From Erythrobacter sp. NAP1 (GTDB lineage: Bacteria; Pseudomonadota; Alphaproteobacteria; Sphingomonadales; Sphingomonadaceae): a DNA stretch of 64,000 bases. The notes below the pieces were generated by a model. The model saw only the letters and a list, made by a program, of their open reading frames with translations. It was not told where the DNA came from and did no database searches. A program made the position numbers and the translations under genes. Location: positions 1,868,474 through 1,932,473 of the forward strand of contig NZ_CH672390.1 of NCBI RefSeq assembly GCF_000152865.1, written 5' to 3'. Positions 34,545 to 50,536 of the stretch are shown here, one piece after another; within the stretch, counting starts at the first letter, position 1; every line of letters begins with the position of its first letter.

Positions 34545-35470
34545 CAGATGTAACCCCCAAGGCCGAGGGCAGCGGCAAGCATGCCGAGAACGTAAAGCGT
34601 CACGCCCACACCATTATACCAGGGTGCATAGCGCTTCGGATTGCCAAGCAGGCGCGGCATGGCCGCAAACTGAGCCAACAGCACCCCGCCGACGATCAAA
34701 GCTGAAAGCGTAAGGCCCCAATAGGCCAGAAGCGCAATGACCGCGATCTGCGCGAGCGCCATGACCGCGCAGGCAAAGCGCGCTGCGGGCGTCACGCCCA
34801 GTATGACGGGAAGCGAGCGAAGGCCTGTCGCCCTGTCTCCCTCAACCGCCTTGAAATCGTTGAGCGTCATGATGCCGTGAGCGCCCAGACTGTAGAGCAC
34901 CAGAACTATCAGGACCTCTGCGCGAGGCATGGCGCCGAGGATGACCGCAGCGCCCGTGAACCAGCTCAGCCCTTCATAAGTAAGGCCGACCACGGCCGGA
35001 CCTGTCCAACCGCTTGTCTTGAAGCGGAACGGCGGCGCGCTGTAACCCCATGCGAGCGCCAGCCCGACGAGTGCCGCGACGAAGACCAGCGGTCCGAGCA
35101 GCCATGCGACCACTCCTGAAATGATGGTCGCCATTATGGCGATATAGAGCCCCCAGCGTCCGGGAATGCGGCCTGAGGGAATGGGACGGTCAGGTTCATT
35201 GATGGCATCGACATGGCGGTCGAACCAGTCGTTGACGGCCTGGCTCGTCCCGCAAACGAGCGGACCTGCAAGCAGCACACCGCCCAGCACGAAGAGCCAT
35301 CGTCCGTCCAGACCTGCCCCAGACGAGACAGCACCACACATGAAAGCCCACATTGGCGGGAACCACGTGATCGGCTTGAGCAGTTCGAGAATATCACGAG
35401 GTCTGGGACGCAAGGGCGCTGGCGCCTGAGTAATGGGCACTTCGCGAGTCGAGACGGCGGACCTCTCCAT
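34544..35470 (-). CDS. bchG: bacteriochlorophyll synthase BchG
   Basis: The product is 308 aa, UbiA prenyltransferase family. The two Asp-rich motifs are NDWFDRHVDAINEPDRPIPSG (starting near residue 86) and NDFKAVEGDRATGLRSLPV. About eight membrane helices. It esterifies bacteriochlorophyllide with geranylgeranyl diphosphate. The ATG at 35470 has no Shine-Dalgarno and falls where the predicted promoter would start transcription, so the mRNA may be leaderless. First gene of the bchG-BCD transporter-bchP-tspO-orf87 unit. Confidence 0.95.
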   Translation of the reverse strand: MERSAVSTREVPITQAPAPLRPRPRDILELLKPITWFPPMWAFMCGAVSSGAGLDGRWLFVLGGVLLAGPLVCGTSQAVNDWFDRHVDAINEPDRPIPSGRIPGRWGLYIAIMATIISGVVAWLLGPLVFVAALVGLALAWGYSAPPFRFKTSGWTGPAVVGLTYEGLSWFTGAAVILGAMPRAEVLIVLVLYSLGAHGIMTLNDFKAVEGDRATGLRSLPVILGVTPAARFACAVMALAQIAVIALLAYWGLTLSALIVGGVLLAQFAAMPRLLGNPKRYAPWYNGVGVTLYVLGMLAAALGLGGYI

Positions 35471-35476
35471 GTCGTA

Positions 35477-35530
35477 AATCTATGCCTGACAGGCGTATGC
35501 GTCAAACTAATTGGACACTATGATGTGTCC
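35477..35530 (-). promoter_or_regulatory. bchG promoter with tandem PpsR-type sites
   Basis: On the minus strand -35 TTGACG (35505-35500), 17 bases, then -10 TAGATT (35482-35477). A TGT-N12-ACG site (TGTCCAATTAGTTTGACG, 35517-35500) covers the -35, and a second dyad GGACAC-N6-GTGTCC lies at 35513-35530. The expected transcription start is at or within a base or two of the bchG ATG at 35470. Confidence 0.7.
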
Positions 35531-35743
35531 GATCGCCCGTTTTGCGCCGATATCCGGATTTTGAGCGCCAATTGCGCGTCTCTAGAGGCGCAGAGCGTGC
35601 GCGCATGCAGCACAGCCTCGCCGAAAGCGCCTGGATTTCGCGAATCTCCAAACACCTGATTTCACGATGCAATTGATGTGAATGAGCCAGCGGAGGACTA
35701 CCCAGCACTCCTGCGCAGGCACTCGGCGCGCGTTGAAGTGTGC

Positions 35744-37168
35744 CTATTCGGGATCGCTCGGCAGGTTGCCAAGCCCATGCCTGTGAAGCTTGGAATAGAG
35801 GCTCTGACGCGACAGGCCAAGGATTTCTGCGGCCGATGCGCGGTTGTCCGAGGTGTATTGAAGCGCCGCCTCAATGCACAAGCGCTCGATCAAATCGGTG
35901 CTTTCGCGCACGATTTCCTTGAGCGACATCCGGCCGACCAGGTCGGTGAGTTGCTCCACCGAACGCGGCAGGTCCTGCGATCCGGGCGGCAGATCGCGCA
36001 ACCGGCGGCCGATCGGACGGATCACGAAAGCATACAGTCCACCTTCGCCACTTGAGCGCACCGCTGACAACTCGATCGGCTCGCCCTCGATATTATCGCC
36101 GATGCGAAGCACGGTCGAAACGTTGCGGGCACATCCATACTGGTCGATCTGACCCTCGATCAGTTCCAGATCGATGCCCGGACGTCCAATCCAGCTTGCC
36201 AGCGCCCGGCCTCGCAACGGGTCAACACTGGCGGCCTGCACCAGCTCAACGAAAGCGTTGTTGCAACTGACGAGGTCGAGGTTGGAATCGGCCAAGACGA
36301 ATGCGTCCGGCATCTGATCGACCAGCTCGAGCGCCGGAGAGAAGCCGCCTGCATCGCCTTGATCCATTTGAGGCGAAAGCTTGAGAAGGAGGTATTGCCC
36401 CCGGTCCTGAGTAAAGGCCGCAGCGGTGGCCGCTACCTCTGTGGAGCCCTTCGTGAGGGTCACACTCAAAGGTGTTACATGCTCGGACGCCAGTGCCGCT
36501 CCGACGAGATTTTGAAGCGTGTCACGCGATCCCTTTTCCACAAGCGTGGGGAGCTTCTTGCCCGGCAAGCTACCCGACCGAACACCCATCAGCGTGTGAG
36601 CAGCGGGGTTGGCCTCACGGATTCGCAGGGTTGCAGCCTCGACGATCATAACCGGCTCGCCCGACATCTCGAACAGCATCCGATATCGCGCTTCGAGCTG
36701 GCGCATGCGCAGATAGTCGCGTTCAAGCGATTGCTGCACCTGAAGCAGGCGCTGCTGCATCTTGCCGGCCTCGCGCAGATCGCGCCCGAAGGCGATGCGG
36801 TGCTCGCCTCCATTGACGGTCAAAACGGCATAGCGGATCGGTACATCGCCATCGCGGGTCGGATGATTGACCTGGCGCCAATGCTGCACCTCACCGCGCC
36901 TCGCGGCGGCCAGCATTTCCATGACTTTGGGGCGACTCTCGACGGTTACCGTGTCGATCCAGTTGGTGCCTTCCCAGCCTTCAAAGCCGGGGAATTCCTT
37001 GGGATCGAAGGCGGTGTCGACAATCATCCCGGTGTCGTCGAGGACGAGGGTAATGTCACCGGCAACCATCGCGAGCTTCATCGCCGCGTCGGCGTCAAGC
37101 GAGTTGAAAAGCTCGGCGGCCTTGCCGAACGGATTCTTGCCTTCGATGGAGTGCTTTCGGGTCAGCAT
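35744..37168 (-). CDS. ppsR: transcriptional regulator PpsR (CrtJ)
   Basis: The product is 474 aa. Order: N-terminal PAS-like domain (about 25-130), glutamine-rich coiled linker (MQQRLLQVQQSLERDYLRMRQ, about 137-157), PAS1 (about 160-260), PAS2 (about 280-395) and a Fis-type helix-turn-helix at the end (SAAEILGLSRQSLYSKLHRHG). Cys431, just before the HTH, matches the redox cysteine region of Rhodobacter PpsR. The other cysteines (302, 346) lie in PAS2 and none is in PAS1. It represses bch, crt and puf genes under oxygen at TGT-N12-ACA sites, several of which are in this window. Co-transcribed with ppaA (13-base gap). Confidence 0.95.
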   Translation of the reverse strand: MLTRKHSIEGKNPFGKAAELFNSLDADAAMKLAMVAGDITLVLDDTGMIVDTAFDPKEFPGFEGWEGTNWIDTVTVESRPKVMEMLAAARRGEVQHWRQVNHPTRDGDVPIRYAVLTVNGGEHRIAFGRDLREAGKMQQRLLQVQQSLERDYLRMRQLEARYRMLFEMSGEPVMIVEAATLRIREANPAAHTLMGVRSGSLPGKKLPTLVEKGSRDTLQNLVGAALASEHVTPLSVTLTKGSTEVAATAAAFTQDRGQYLLLKLSPQMDQGDAGGFSPALELVDQMPDAFVLADSNLDLVSCNNAFVELVQAASVDPLRGRALASWIGRPGIDLELIEGQIDQYGCARNVSTVLRIGDNIEGEPIELSAVRSSGEGGLYAFVIRPIGRRLRDLPPGSQDLPRSVEQLTDLVGRMSLKEIVRESTDLIERLCIEAALQYTSDNRASAAEILGLSRQSLYSKLHRHGLGNLPSDPE

Positions 37169-37181
37169 CTACAGGCCCACC

Positions 37182-38096
37182 CTATTTCAGCATATGCGCA
37201 CGCACCACGGCGGACTGGACCAATCGCTCTGCCACATCGAGTGCGGCCCGAGCGTCGGCGCCGGTCCCATCGGCTCCCACTTCGGCAACTAGTGCTGGGT
37301 TTTGGTTGATCATTCGACCACCGATTAAAATAGAGAGGTGCGGATTTGCAGACACGCTGCGCATCGCCTTGATTATGTTTGTTACAGCGGCGCTAGGGCA
37401 ATCGCGTGAAAGCGTCAATCCTACGACGTCGAACGGCTCTCTAGAGAGCGCGTCGAGAAGCTCCTTGCGCAAAGGCTTGGTCAGAACCCTGCTGTTCCAC
37501 CCTGCGCGGGCGAAAATCTCGTCCATCATCAGCGCGCCGAAATTGTGCTGGTCGCCCGGCATCGGCGCGAACAGCGCACGGGCCGCCTCAGGCGGCGCAA
37601 GCGGCGGGCGAATGGGAGCGCGCGCGGAAATCTCGCGCATAACTTCCTGCAGTCGCCACAAACCCATCGTGACGTCCAGGAAATCGGCTTCATCGTCTTC
37701 CCACATCTCGCCAAGACGGCGCGCTGCGGGAGCAAGAAGGTCGAGGAAAACCGCTTCGACACTGACACCATCGGCGAGGAAAGCATCGACCTCCTCGAGC
37801 AAGTTTGCCGCCTCGAGCCGCAAGGGCAGTAGCGCGAATTTGTTCGCGGCGGAAGGATCGATTTCCGAATGGGGTACGGCCCCGCCTGTACCAATGGCGT
37901 GAGCCATCAGCAGGCGCGGTATGATCTCGCCTTCGATGATTGCGTTGATAGAGTCGCCGGCAAGCGCTTGTTTGTCCGGATTGGCGGACTGATCATCGTC
38001 CTCGGAGTCTTTGCGAAGCTTCAAGGAAGCGGACATGACCCTGCGCAACGCGGCCGAGCCGGCGCCGATCATTCCTGTGCCCTTTTGAGCTGCCAT
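37182..38096 (-). CDS. ppaA: PpaA/AerR-family cobalamin-binding regulator
   Basis: The product is 304 aa from the ATG at 38096, which has GGGAAGGG upstream; earlier in-frame starts lie in the promoter region. The N-terminal about 90 residues are Lys/Asp/Ser-rich and likely flexible. A helical domain follows (APAARRLGEMWEDDEADFLD). Then comes a Rossmann-like B12 domain with the full motif GDQHNFG, LSILIGG. AerR and PpaA bind cobalamin in a light-dependent way and modulate CrtJ/PpsR. It lies immediately upstream of ppsR in the same direction. Confidence 0.93.
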   Translation of the reverse strand: MAAQKGTGMIGAGSAALRRVMSASLKLRKDSEDDDQSANPDKQALAGDSINAIIEGEIIPRLLMAHAIGTGGAVPHSEIDPSAANKFALLPLRLEAANLLEEVDAFLADGVSVEAVFLDLLAPAARRLGEMWEDDEADFLDVTMGLWRLQEVMREISARAPIRPPLAPPEAARALFAPMPGDQHNFGALMMDEIFARAGWNSRVLTKPLRKELLDALSREPFDVVGLTLSRDCPSAAVTNIIKAMRSVSANPHLSILIGGRMINQNPALVAEVGADGTGADARAALDVAERLVQSAVVRAHMLK

Positions 38097-38260
38097 TGCT
38101 GACCCTTCCCGTCCACCGGCTGATAGTCTCCGGTGATGGCGCGGGTCCCCGCGTCGAGGCTGACGAGGTCGGATGATGCCCGACACCTGTTCCGTCAACG
38201 CGACTCCACTACACCAATCACTCTTCCTTAGCAAATAGCCTAAGGAACTCGCTGGCAGAC

Positions 38261-40190
<1,930 letters not shown>

Positions 40191-40192
40191 GG

Positions 40193-41744
40193 ATGCAGCT
40201 CTCTGTCTGGACATACGAAGGACCGCCCCACGTTGGCGCGATGCGCATCGCCACCGCGATGAAGAGCCTGCATTACGTGCTCCACGCGCCGCAGGGCGAC
40301 ACCTATGCCGACCTGCTCTTCACCATGATCGAGCGGCGCGGTGAGCGTCCGCCGGTAACCTACACCACATTCGAAGCGCGCGATCTTGGCAAGGATACAG
40401 CCCAGCTGTTCCAAGACGCCGCGCGCGACGCGGCGGAACGGTTCAAGCCGCAGGCTATGATCGTGGGCGCTTCGTGCACGGCGGAGCTGATCCAGGACGA
40501 TCCTGGCGGATTATCCGAAGCGATGGACCTGCCCTGCCCGGCAATCCCGCTTGAGCTTCCCAGCTACCAACGCAAGGAAAACTGGGGCGCGGCGGAAACG
40601 TTCTACCAGATCGTGCGCCATCTGGCGGACAAGGACCTGACGCAGGCCCCGCGCGAAGGACGCGCCGCTCGCGCCAATATCCTCGGCCCCACCGCGCTTG
40701 GCTTCCGCCACCGCGACGATCTCGTGGAGATCCGCAAAATCCTCGATGCGCTGGGCGTCGAGATCAATCTCGTCGCGCCGCTGGACGCGACCCCGTCGGA
40801 CATCGCGCGCATTGGCGCTGCCGACTTCAACATCGTTCTTTATCCCGAAATCGCAGATGAGGCGGCCCGCTGGCTCGAACGTACGTTCAAGCAGCCAACG
40901 GTCCGCACAACGCCTATCGGTGTGAGCGCCACACGCGCGTTCATTGCCGAGGTCGCCGAGTTGGCAGGTGCAGATCCCACGCCTGCCCTCGGCGACCAAT
41001 CATCCAGGCTCCCGTGGTGGAGCCGCAGTGTCGATTCGACGTATCTCACCGGGAAACGCGTCTTCATTTTCGGAGACGCAACCCACGCCGTCGCGGCCGC
41101 GCGCATTGCTCAGGACGAGCTTGGCTTCGAGGTATGCGGACTTGGTTGCTACAACCGCGAATTCGCCCGCGAAATTCGCGAAGCGGCAAAGCTCTACGGC
41201 GTCGAACCGCTCATCACCGACGATCACCTTGCGGTCGAAGATGCGATTGCAGAGGCTTCTCCCGAACTCGTGCTCGGCACGCAGATGGAGCGGCATATTG
41301 CCAAGCGTCTCGGTATGCCTTGCGCGGTCATTTCGGCGCCGGTTCACGTGCAGGACTTCCCGGCGCGCCACAGCCCGCAAATGGGTTTCGAGGGCGCGAA
41401 TGTGATCTTCGATACCTGGGTTCATCCGCTCGTCATGGGCCTGGAAGAGCACCTGCTCACCATGTTCCGCGAGGATTTCGAATTCTCGGACGAGGCAGGT
41501 GCATCGCATCACGCAGCACACTCACCACGCGCCCCGACAATCGACGCCGAAGTGCCAGAAGAGCCGGTCATTCCTCAAACGCCGACGAACCCGGACAGCA
41601 TCTGGACGGTAGAGGCAGAGCGCGAGCTCAAGAAAATCCCGTTCTTCGTAAGAGGCAAGGCACGGCGTAATACCGAAGCCTTCGCCCAGGATCAGGGCCG
41701 ATCAGAGATCGACCTCGAAACCTTGTACGACGCCAAAGCGCATT

Positions 41745-41755
<11 letters not shown>
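40193..41755 (+). CDS. bchB: light-independent protochlorophyllide reductase subunit BchB
   Basis: The product is 520 aa from the ATG at 40193 (AAGG two bases after the bchN stop). The start [20 protein letters not shown] is characteristic. Asp36 (GDTYADLLF) is the unusual aspartate ligand of the NB-cluster. Other motifs: [17 protein letters not shown] and PHSPQ-like [27 protein letters not shown] (parts shown). The C-terminal domain ([20 protein letters not shown]) contacts substrate. It overlaps bchH by 11 bases. Confidence 0.96.
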
Positions 41756-46293
<4,538 letters not shown>

Positions 46294-46294
<1 letters not shown>

Positions 46295-47001
46295 TGGCCA
46301 CCCGGATCGACGACACGCCCTACACGATGCGCCGCGAGGCGCTTGCGACCTATTTCGATTCCACCGCGAAACAGGCGTGGATCGACCTCACCTCCGACGC
46401 AAAGGTCAGCGGTATCCGCGCGACCGTGCGCGCCGGGCGCAAGTCCATGCGCGAGTTGCTGGTGAGCTGGCTTCCCTCGGATTTGCGCCGCACGCGCATT
46501 CTCGATGCCGGTTGCGGCACAGGCGCTCTCGCAATCGACGCAGCCTGCCGCGGCGCAGACGTCACAGCGGTCGATGTAGCGGGCGGTTTGGTCGAGGTCG
46601 CCAGAGAGCGCGCCACCGGCTTTACTGGGCATGGGAAGGTCCGCTGGCGGGCTGGCGACATGCTCGATCCCTCGCACGGCACTTTCGCGCATGTCGTCGC
46701 GATGGATTCGCTCATTCACTATTCGCCCGAGGATCTGGTCGACGCCGTTGAGGGCCTGAGTGAACGCACGACAAGATCGATCCTGTTCACTTTTGCGCCG
46801 CACACAAAGCTGCTCGGCGCGATGCATACGGTGGGCAAGGCCTTCCCTAAAAGCGACCGTTCACCCGCTATCGTGCCCGTCTCGGAAACCGAGCTGCGCG
46901 CACGTCTTGGCCGCCTCTCTGACTGGAAGATCGGTCGCAGCGAGCGCATTTCGAGCGGGTTTTACACCTCGCAGGCACTCGAACTGGTGAGACGCGGATG
47001 A
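46294..47001 (+). CDS. bchM: Mg-protoporphyrin IX O-methyltransferase BchM
   Basis: The product is 235 aa from the ATG at 46294; a GTG one codon earlier is possible. SAM-binding motif RILDAGCGTGALAIDAACRG is near residue 69, with DVTAVDVAGGLVEVARERA as motif II. TMRREALATYFDSTAKQAW at the start is typical. It methylates the C13 propionate of Mg-protoporphyrin, making the substrate of AcsF. 4-base overlap with lhaA. Confidence 0.95.
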
Positions 47002-48431
47002 GCCAAACCCCTCGCCAATCCTACCGGTTTGCCCGGATGATCGCAGGGCTGCTGCCTTTCGCGGATGCGGCCAGCACCGAGCTGCCGCTTTCGCGGCTGC
47101 TACGACTTGCGCTCTTTCAGGTAAGCGTCGGGATGGCGATGGTGCTGCTTTCGGGCACGTTAAACCGGGTCATGGTTGTCGAGCTCGGCACTCCGACCTG
47201 GCTTATCGCGCTGCTGATCGCGGTGCCGCTTGTGGTTGCACCCTTCCGTGCGCTGATCGGGCACAAGTCCGACCAGCACGTCTCCGCGCTCGGATGGCGG
47301 CGCGTACCCTACATCTGGTTTGGCACGATGATGCAGTTTGGCGGGCTGGCTATCATGCCCTTCGCGCTTCTTCTGCTTGAGATCGAGGGGCGCTTTGAAT
47401 TGGGCCTTGGCGCAGCAGCGGTGGCGTTCCTGCTGACGGGCCTTGGCTTCCATGTGACGCAGACCGCTGGCCTTGCGCTCGCGACTGACCTTGCGCCCGA
47501 AGACAAGCGCCCGCGCGCGGTTGCGCTTCTTTACGTGATGCTGCTGGTGGGCATGATGCTGGCAGCCTTCGTCATCGGCGGTTTGCTGATTGACTTCTCG
47601 CCCACCCGGCTCGTGCAGGTCATCCAGGGCGCTGCCGTTCTGACCCTCGTGCTCAATGTCATTGCGCTTTGGAAACAGGAAGCGCGAGCGCCCGAGCGGG
47701 CCAAGCCTGACCCGAACGCGCCCAGCTTCAGCGAGCTTTGGAACAATTTTGTGCGCGACGGGCGCAATGCGCGGCTGCTGACCGGCATTGGCATCGGCGC
47801 TGCCGGTTTTGCCATGCAAGACGCGCTGCTCGAACCGTATGGCGGCGAGATCCTCGGCCTCTCGGTCGGCGCGACAACGACGCTGACCGGCCTTTGGGCA
47901 CTCGGAGCGCTGCTGGGCTTCATGTATTCGGGCCGCGCCCTGTCGCGCGGCGGCGATCCGCTGCGGATCGCGGGCCTTGGCCTTGTTGCAGGGCTTAATG
48001 CATTTCTGCTCGTGCTGTTCGCCGCGCCCATCGGCTCACCCACCATGCTGTTCGTTGGCGCGGCGCTTATCGGTCTGGGGCTCGGCATGTTCTCGGTCGG
48101 CACGCTCATCGAGGCGATGGCGCTCGCAAAAAGCGAAACTGCCGGTCTCGCGCTCGGCGCATGGGGTGCCGTTCAGGCAACTTGCGCTGGTGCAGGCATC
48201 GCGGCTGGCGGCGCGCTGCGCGATGTGATCGCAGCCATCGGCGTCAACGCCGATGCCGCCCTCCTGTCGAGCCGCGCAGCCGGTTACACCACCGTCTACG
48301 CTCTAGAAATCCTGCTGCTTCTTGCAGGTCTCGCCGCGATTGGGCCGCTTGTCGGCAACTCTCGCACCAATGACAACCGTTCAAGGGATAGCGCAGGCCA
48401 GCCGTTCGGCCTGCGCGAGTTCCCGACATGA
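46998..48431 (+). CDS. lhaA: LhaA, BCD-family light-harvesting 1 assembly protein
   Basis: The product is 477 aa with about twelve membrane segments, of the PucC/LhaA branch of MFS proteins (FQVSVGMAMVLLSGTLNRVM; APFRALIGHKSDQHVSALGW; ALATDLAPEDKRPRAVALLY). lhaA lies between bchM and puhA in most purple phototrophs and is needed for LH1 assembly, perhaps by delivering bacteriochlorophyll. Paralogue of the transporter at 33183. Confidence 0.94.
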   Translation: MSQTPRQSYRFARMIAGLLPFADAASTELPLSRLLRLALFQVSVGMAMVLLSGTLNRVMVVELGTPTWLIALLIAVPLVVAPFRALIGHKSDQHVSALGWRRVPYIWFGTMMQFGGLAIMPFALLLLEIEGRFELGLGAAAVAFLLTGLGFHVTQTAGLALATDLAPEDKRPRAVALLYVMLLVGMMLAAFVIGGLLIDFSPTRLVQVIQGAAVLTLVLNVIALWKQEARAPERAKPDPNAPSFSELWNNFVRDGRNARLLTGIGIGAAGFAMQDALLEPYGGEILGLSVGATTTLTGLWALGALLGFMYSGRALSRGGDPLRIAGLGLVAGLNAFLLVLFAAPIGSPTMLFVGAALIGLGLGMFSVGTLIEAMALAKSETAGLALGAWGAVQATCAGAGIAAGGALRDVIAAIGVNADAALLSSRAAGYTTVYALEILLLLAGLAAIGPLVGNSRTNDNRSRDSAGQPFGLREFPT

Positions 48432-48516
48432 GCCGCGCCAGCAGGGATAGCGCGGCCGTTACCGCAGCAAGGGGCGAGAGGCGTGTCCGCTCCTTTGCAT
48501 TTGAGAGGAAAGTACC

Positions 48517-49344
48517 ATGACTGCCACCAACCTTTTGGGGACCGCTTACATCGTGGGCGTGTTTGATGTTGCCGAATTGGCATTCATCCTGTTTTTCATC
48601 TTCTTCGTCGGGCTCGTTATCTATCTCAACCGCGAGAGCCGCCGCGAAGGCTATCCGCTTGAGCATGAGCAAACCGGCGTGGTCGAACGCGGAACGCCGC
48701 TGTTCGATGCGGGGAAGAAGACCTTCAAGCTGCCGCACGGTCGCGGCACCTACACTCCCGAGGATGTAGCGCGTGATCCGGTCGATATCCCGGCCAAGCA
48801 AGCCTTCGGAGCAGCTGGCGCGCCTTTCGTGCCGACCGGCGATGCCATGGCCGATGGCCTCGGCCCGGCAGCCTACGCCAATCGCAACGACTATCCCGAC
48901 CTCACCATGGAAGGTGCACCGCGCATCGTTCCGATCGCAGCCAGCCACGGCATCACGATCGCCGAAATGGACATGGATCCGGTCGGGCTGCCAGTCTACG
49001 CCGCCGACAAGAAGAAAGCGGGCGTGGTGAGCGATGTCTGGGTCGACCAGGCAGAGCACATCATCCGCTATCTCGAGGTGACGACCAATTCGGGCAAGAA
49101 AGTCCTCGCACCGATGGGCTTCTGCGCGGTTCAGGGCAAAGGATTCCTTGGCGGGATCACTCCGCTGGTGGATGACCAGACCGCTCTGATCGACATCACA
49201 GCCATTCGCGCCGACCAGTTCGACGCGGTTCCTGCCATTGCCACCGCCGGCCAGATCACCCGTCTCGAGGAAGACAAGATCCAAGGCTATTTTGGCGGGG
49301 GCTACATGTATGCGACCGCGGAGCGCTCTGAGCCGTGGCTGTAA
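48517..49344 (+). CDS. puhA: photosynthetic reaction centre H subunit
   Basis: The product is 275 aa; GAGAGGAAAG lies eight bases upstream. One membrane helix at residues about 12-37 (FDVAELAFILFFIFFVGLVI) is followed by the charged YLNRESRREGYPLE and a large cytoplasmic beta domain. The region around DLTMEGAPRIVPIA and the KVLAPMGFC stretch match PuhA. It caps the L/M subunits and shapes proton delivery to QB. It overlaps puhB by 10 bases. Confidence 0.96.
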   Translation: MTATNLLGTAYIVGVFDVAELAFILFFIFFVGLVIYLNRESRREGYPLEHEQTGVVERGTPLFDAGKKTFKLPHGRGTYTPEDVARDPVDIPAKQAFGAAGAPFVPTGDAMADGLGPAAYANRNDYPDLTMEGAPRIVPIAASHGITIAEMDMDPVGLPVYAADKKKAGVVSDVWVDQAEHIIRYLEVTTNSGKKVLAPMGFCAVQGKGFLGGITPLVDDQTALIDITAIRADQFDAVPAIATAGQITRLEEDKIQGYFGGGYMYATAERSEPWL

Positions 49345-50057
49345 ACGAAAGCAAGCCGGACGCAGGCGCGCAAGACAGCCTGGAGGACCTTGAGGCCGTC
49401 GGCCCCAAGGCCTTCGGCGATCCAATGGGCACGCCGAGCGAAAAAGAGACGGTGCTTTGGCGCGGGCAGCCCGAGTTGTCGGTGCTCGCCCGCACTGCCT
49501 TCCACACGCGCAGTGTCGGGATATACTTTTTGCTCCTGATCGGCGTTTCGGCTGCCTTCGGCAACATTAATGCGGCGATTGTCTGCACGGTCCTCGGTGT
49601 GCTGGCGGTTGCAATCCTGCATGCTTTGGCCTGGGTGAGCAGGCGCACGACGCTCTATATCCTGACCGATGCGCGCCTGATCATGCGGATCGGGATGGCG
49701 CTTGAAACGCGGGTCAATATTCCGCTCAAGCGTGTCACTTCAGCTGACCTCAGGATGCGCGGCGAGAGCCATGGCGATATCGCGGTGCAGCTGGCCGGCG
49801 AACGGACGCTTGGATATGCGCTCCTCTGGCCGCATGCCCGCCCGTGGCGTTTTGCCAAGCCCGAGCCGATGCTGCGGGCTGTGCCTGATGCACAGGCGGT
49901 GGCGAAAATGCTGGCCGAGGCCTGCGCCGATCACACCGCGATTGAGCAGAACTTGATGCAGATCAAGGACGCCGCGCCCCAAGAGCCTCAGCAGGTGAAC
50001 GGCCCTGCTGCGGCGGGAGCTTATTCCGACAGCGAGCTCAAAGGAGCGCATGCATGA
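49335..50057 (+). CDS. puhB: PuhB, reaction-centre assembly factor
   Basis: The product is 240 aa. After an acidic start come two or three membrane helices (VGIYFLLLIGVSAAF; IVCTVLGVLAVAILHALAW) and a PH-like (bPH/YdbT-type) segment RRTTLYILTDARLIMRIGMA, which identifies the family. The GEKET-type stretch GTPSEKETVLWRGQP precedes the first helix. Needed for normal reaction-centre assembly in Rhodobacter. Overlaps puhA and puhC. Confidence 0.93.
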   Translation: MAVNESKPDAGAQDSLEDLEAVGPKAFGDPMGTPSEKETVLWRGQPELSVLARTAFHTRSVGIYFLLLIGVSAAFGNINAAIVCTVLGVLAVAILHALAWVSRRTTLYILTDARLIMRIGMALETRVNIPLKRVTSADLRMRGESHGDIAVQLAGERTLGYALLWPHARPWRFAKPEPMLRAVPDAQAVAKMLAEACADHTAIEQNLMQIKDAAPQEPQQVNGPAAAGAYSDSELKGAHA

Positions 50058-50533
50058 TCGTCCGCGAATATGAAGATGATGAGATCGTCGTCCACCGTGT
50101 GCCTCTCATGATGGCAGGAGCCTTGATCGTGAGCGTTCTCGCCCTGACGGCGGGCACCACGATGGGTTATTTCGAGCGGCAATCGGTGCCCAGCGAAGCC
50201 CGCGCCACTTCCGGCGCCCAGCCGCTCGACACGCGCGCACTCTATTTCTTCGACGAAACCGACGGAACGGTCAGAGTCGAGGATGCTGAGACCGGCGAGG
50301 TGATCGAAAGATATGGCCCCGGCACCGGAGGCTTTGTTCGCACCTCGCTGCGCAGCCTCACCTACCAGCGCCGCGTCAACGGCATCGGGCGCGAAGTGCC
50401 CTTCGATCTCATCGAGTGGGACAATGGCGAACTCACCCTGATTGACAGCACGACCGATGCAACGGTCGAACTCGGATCATTCGGACCCGGCAACCGGGAA
50501 ACATTCGCAGCCATGCTCGAGAGAGGAAGCTGA
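50054..50533 (+). CDS. puhC: PuhC, photosynthetic complex assembly protein
   Basis: The product is 159 aa. A single N-terminal membrane helix (VPLMMAGALIVSVLALTAGT) is followed by a periplasmic domain with DTRALYFFDETDGTVRVEDAETGEVIE and GFVRTSLRSLTYQRR, which match PuhC. It is thought to help organise the reaction centre-LH1 core. 4-base overlap with puhB. Confidence 0.92.
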   Translation: MIVREYEDDEIVVHRVPLMMAGALIVSVLALTAGTTMGYFERQSVPSEARATSGAQPLDTRALYFFDETDGTVRVEDAETGEVIERYGPGTGGFVRTSLRSLTYQRRVNGIGREVPFDLIEWDNGELTLIDSTTDATVELGSFGPGNRETFAAMLERGS

Positions 50534-50536
50534 ACA

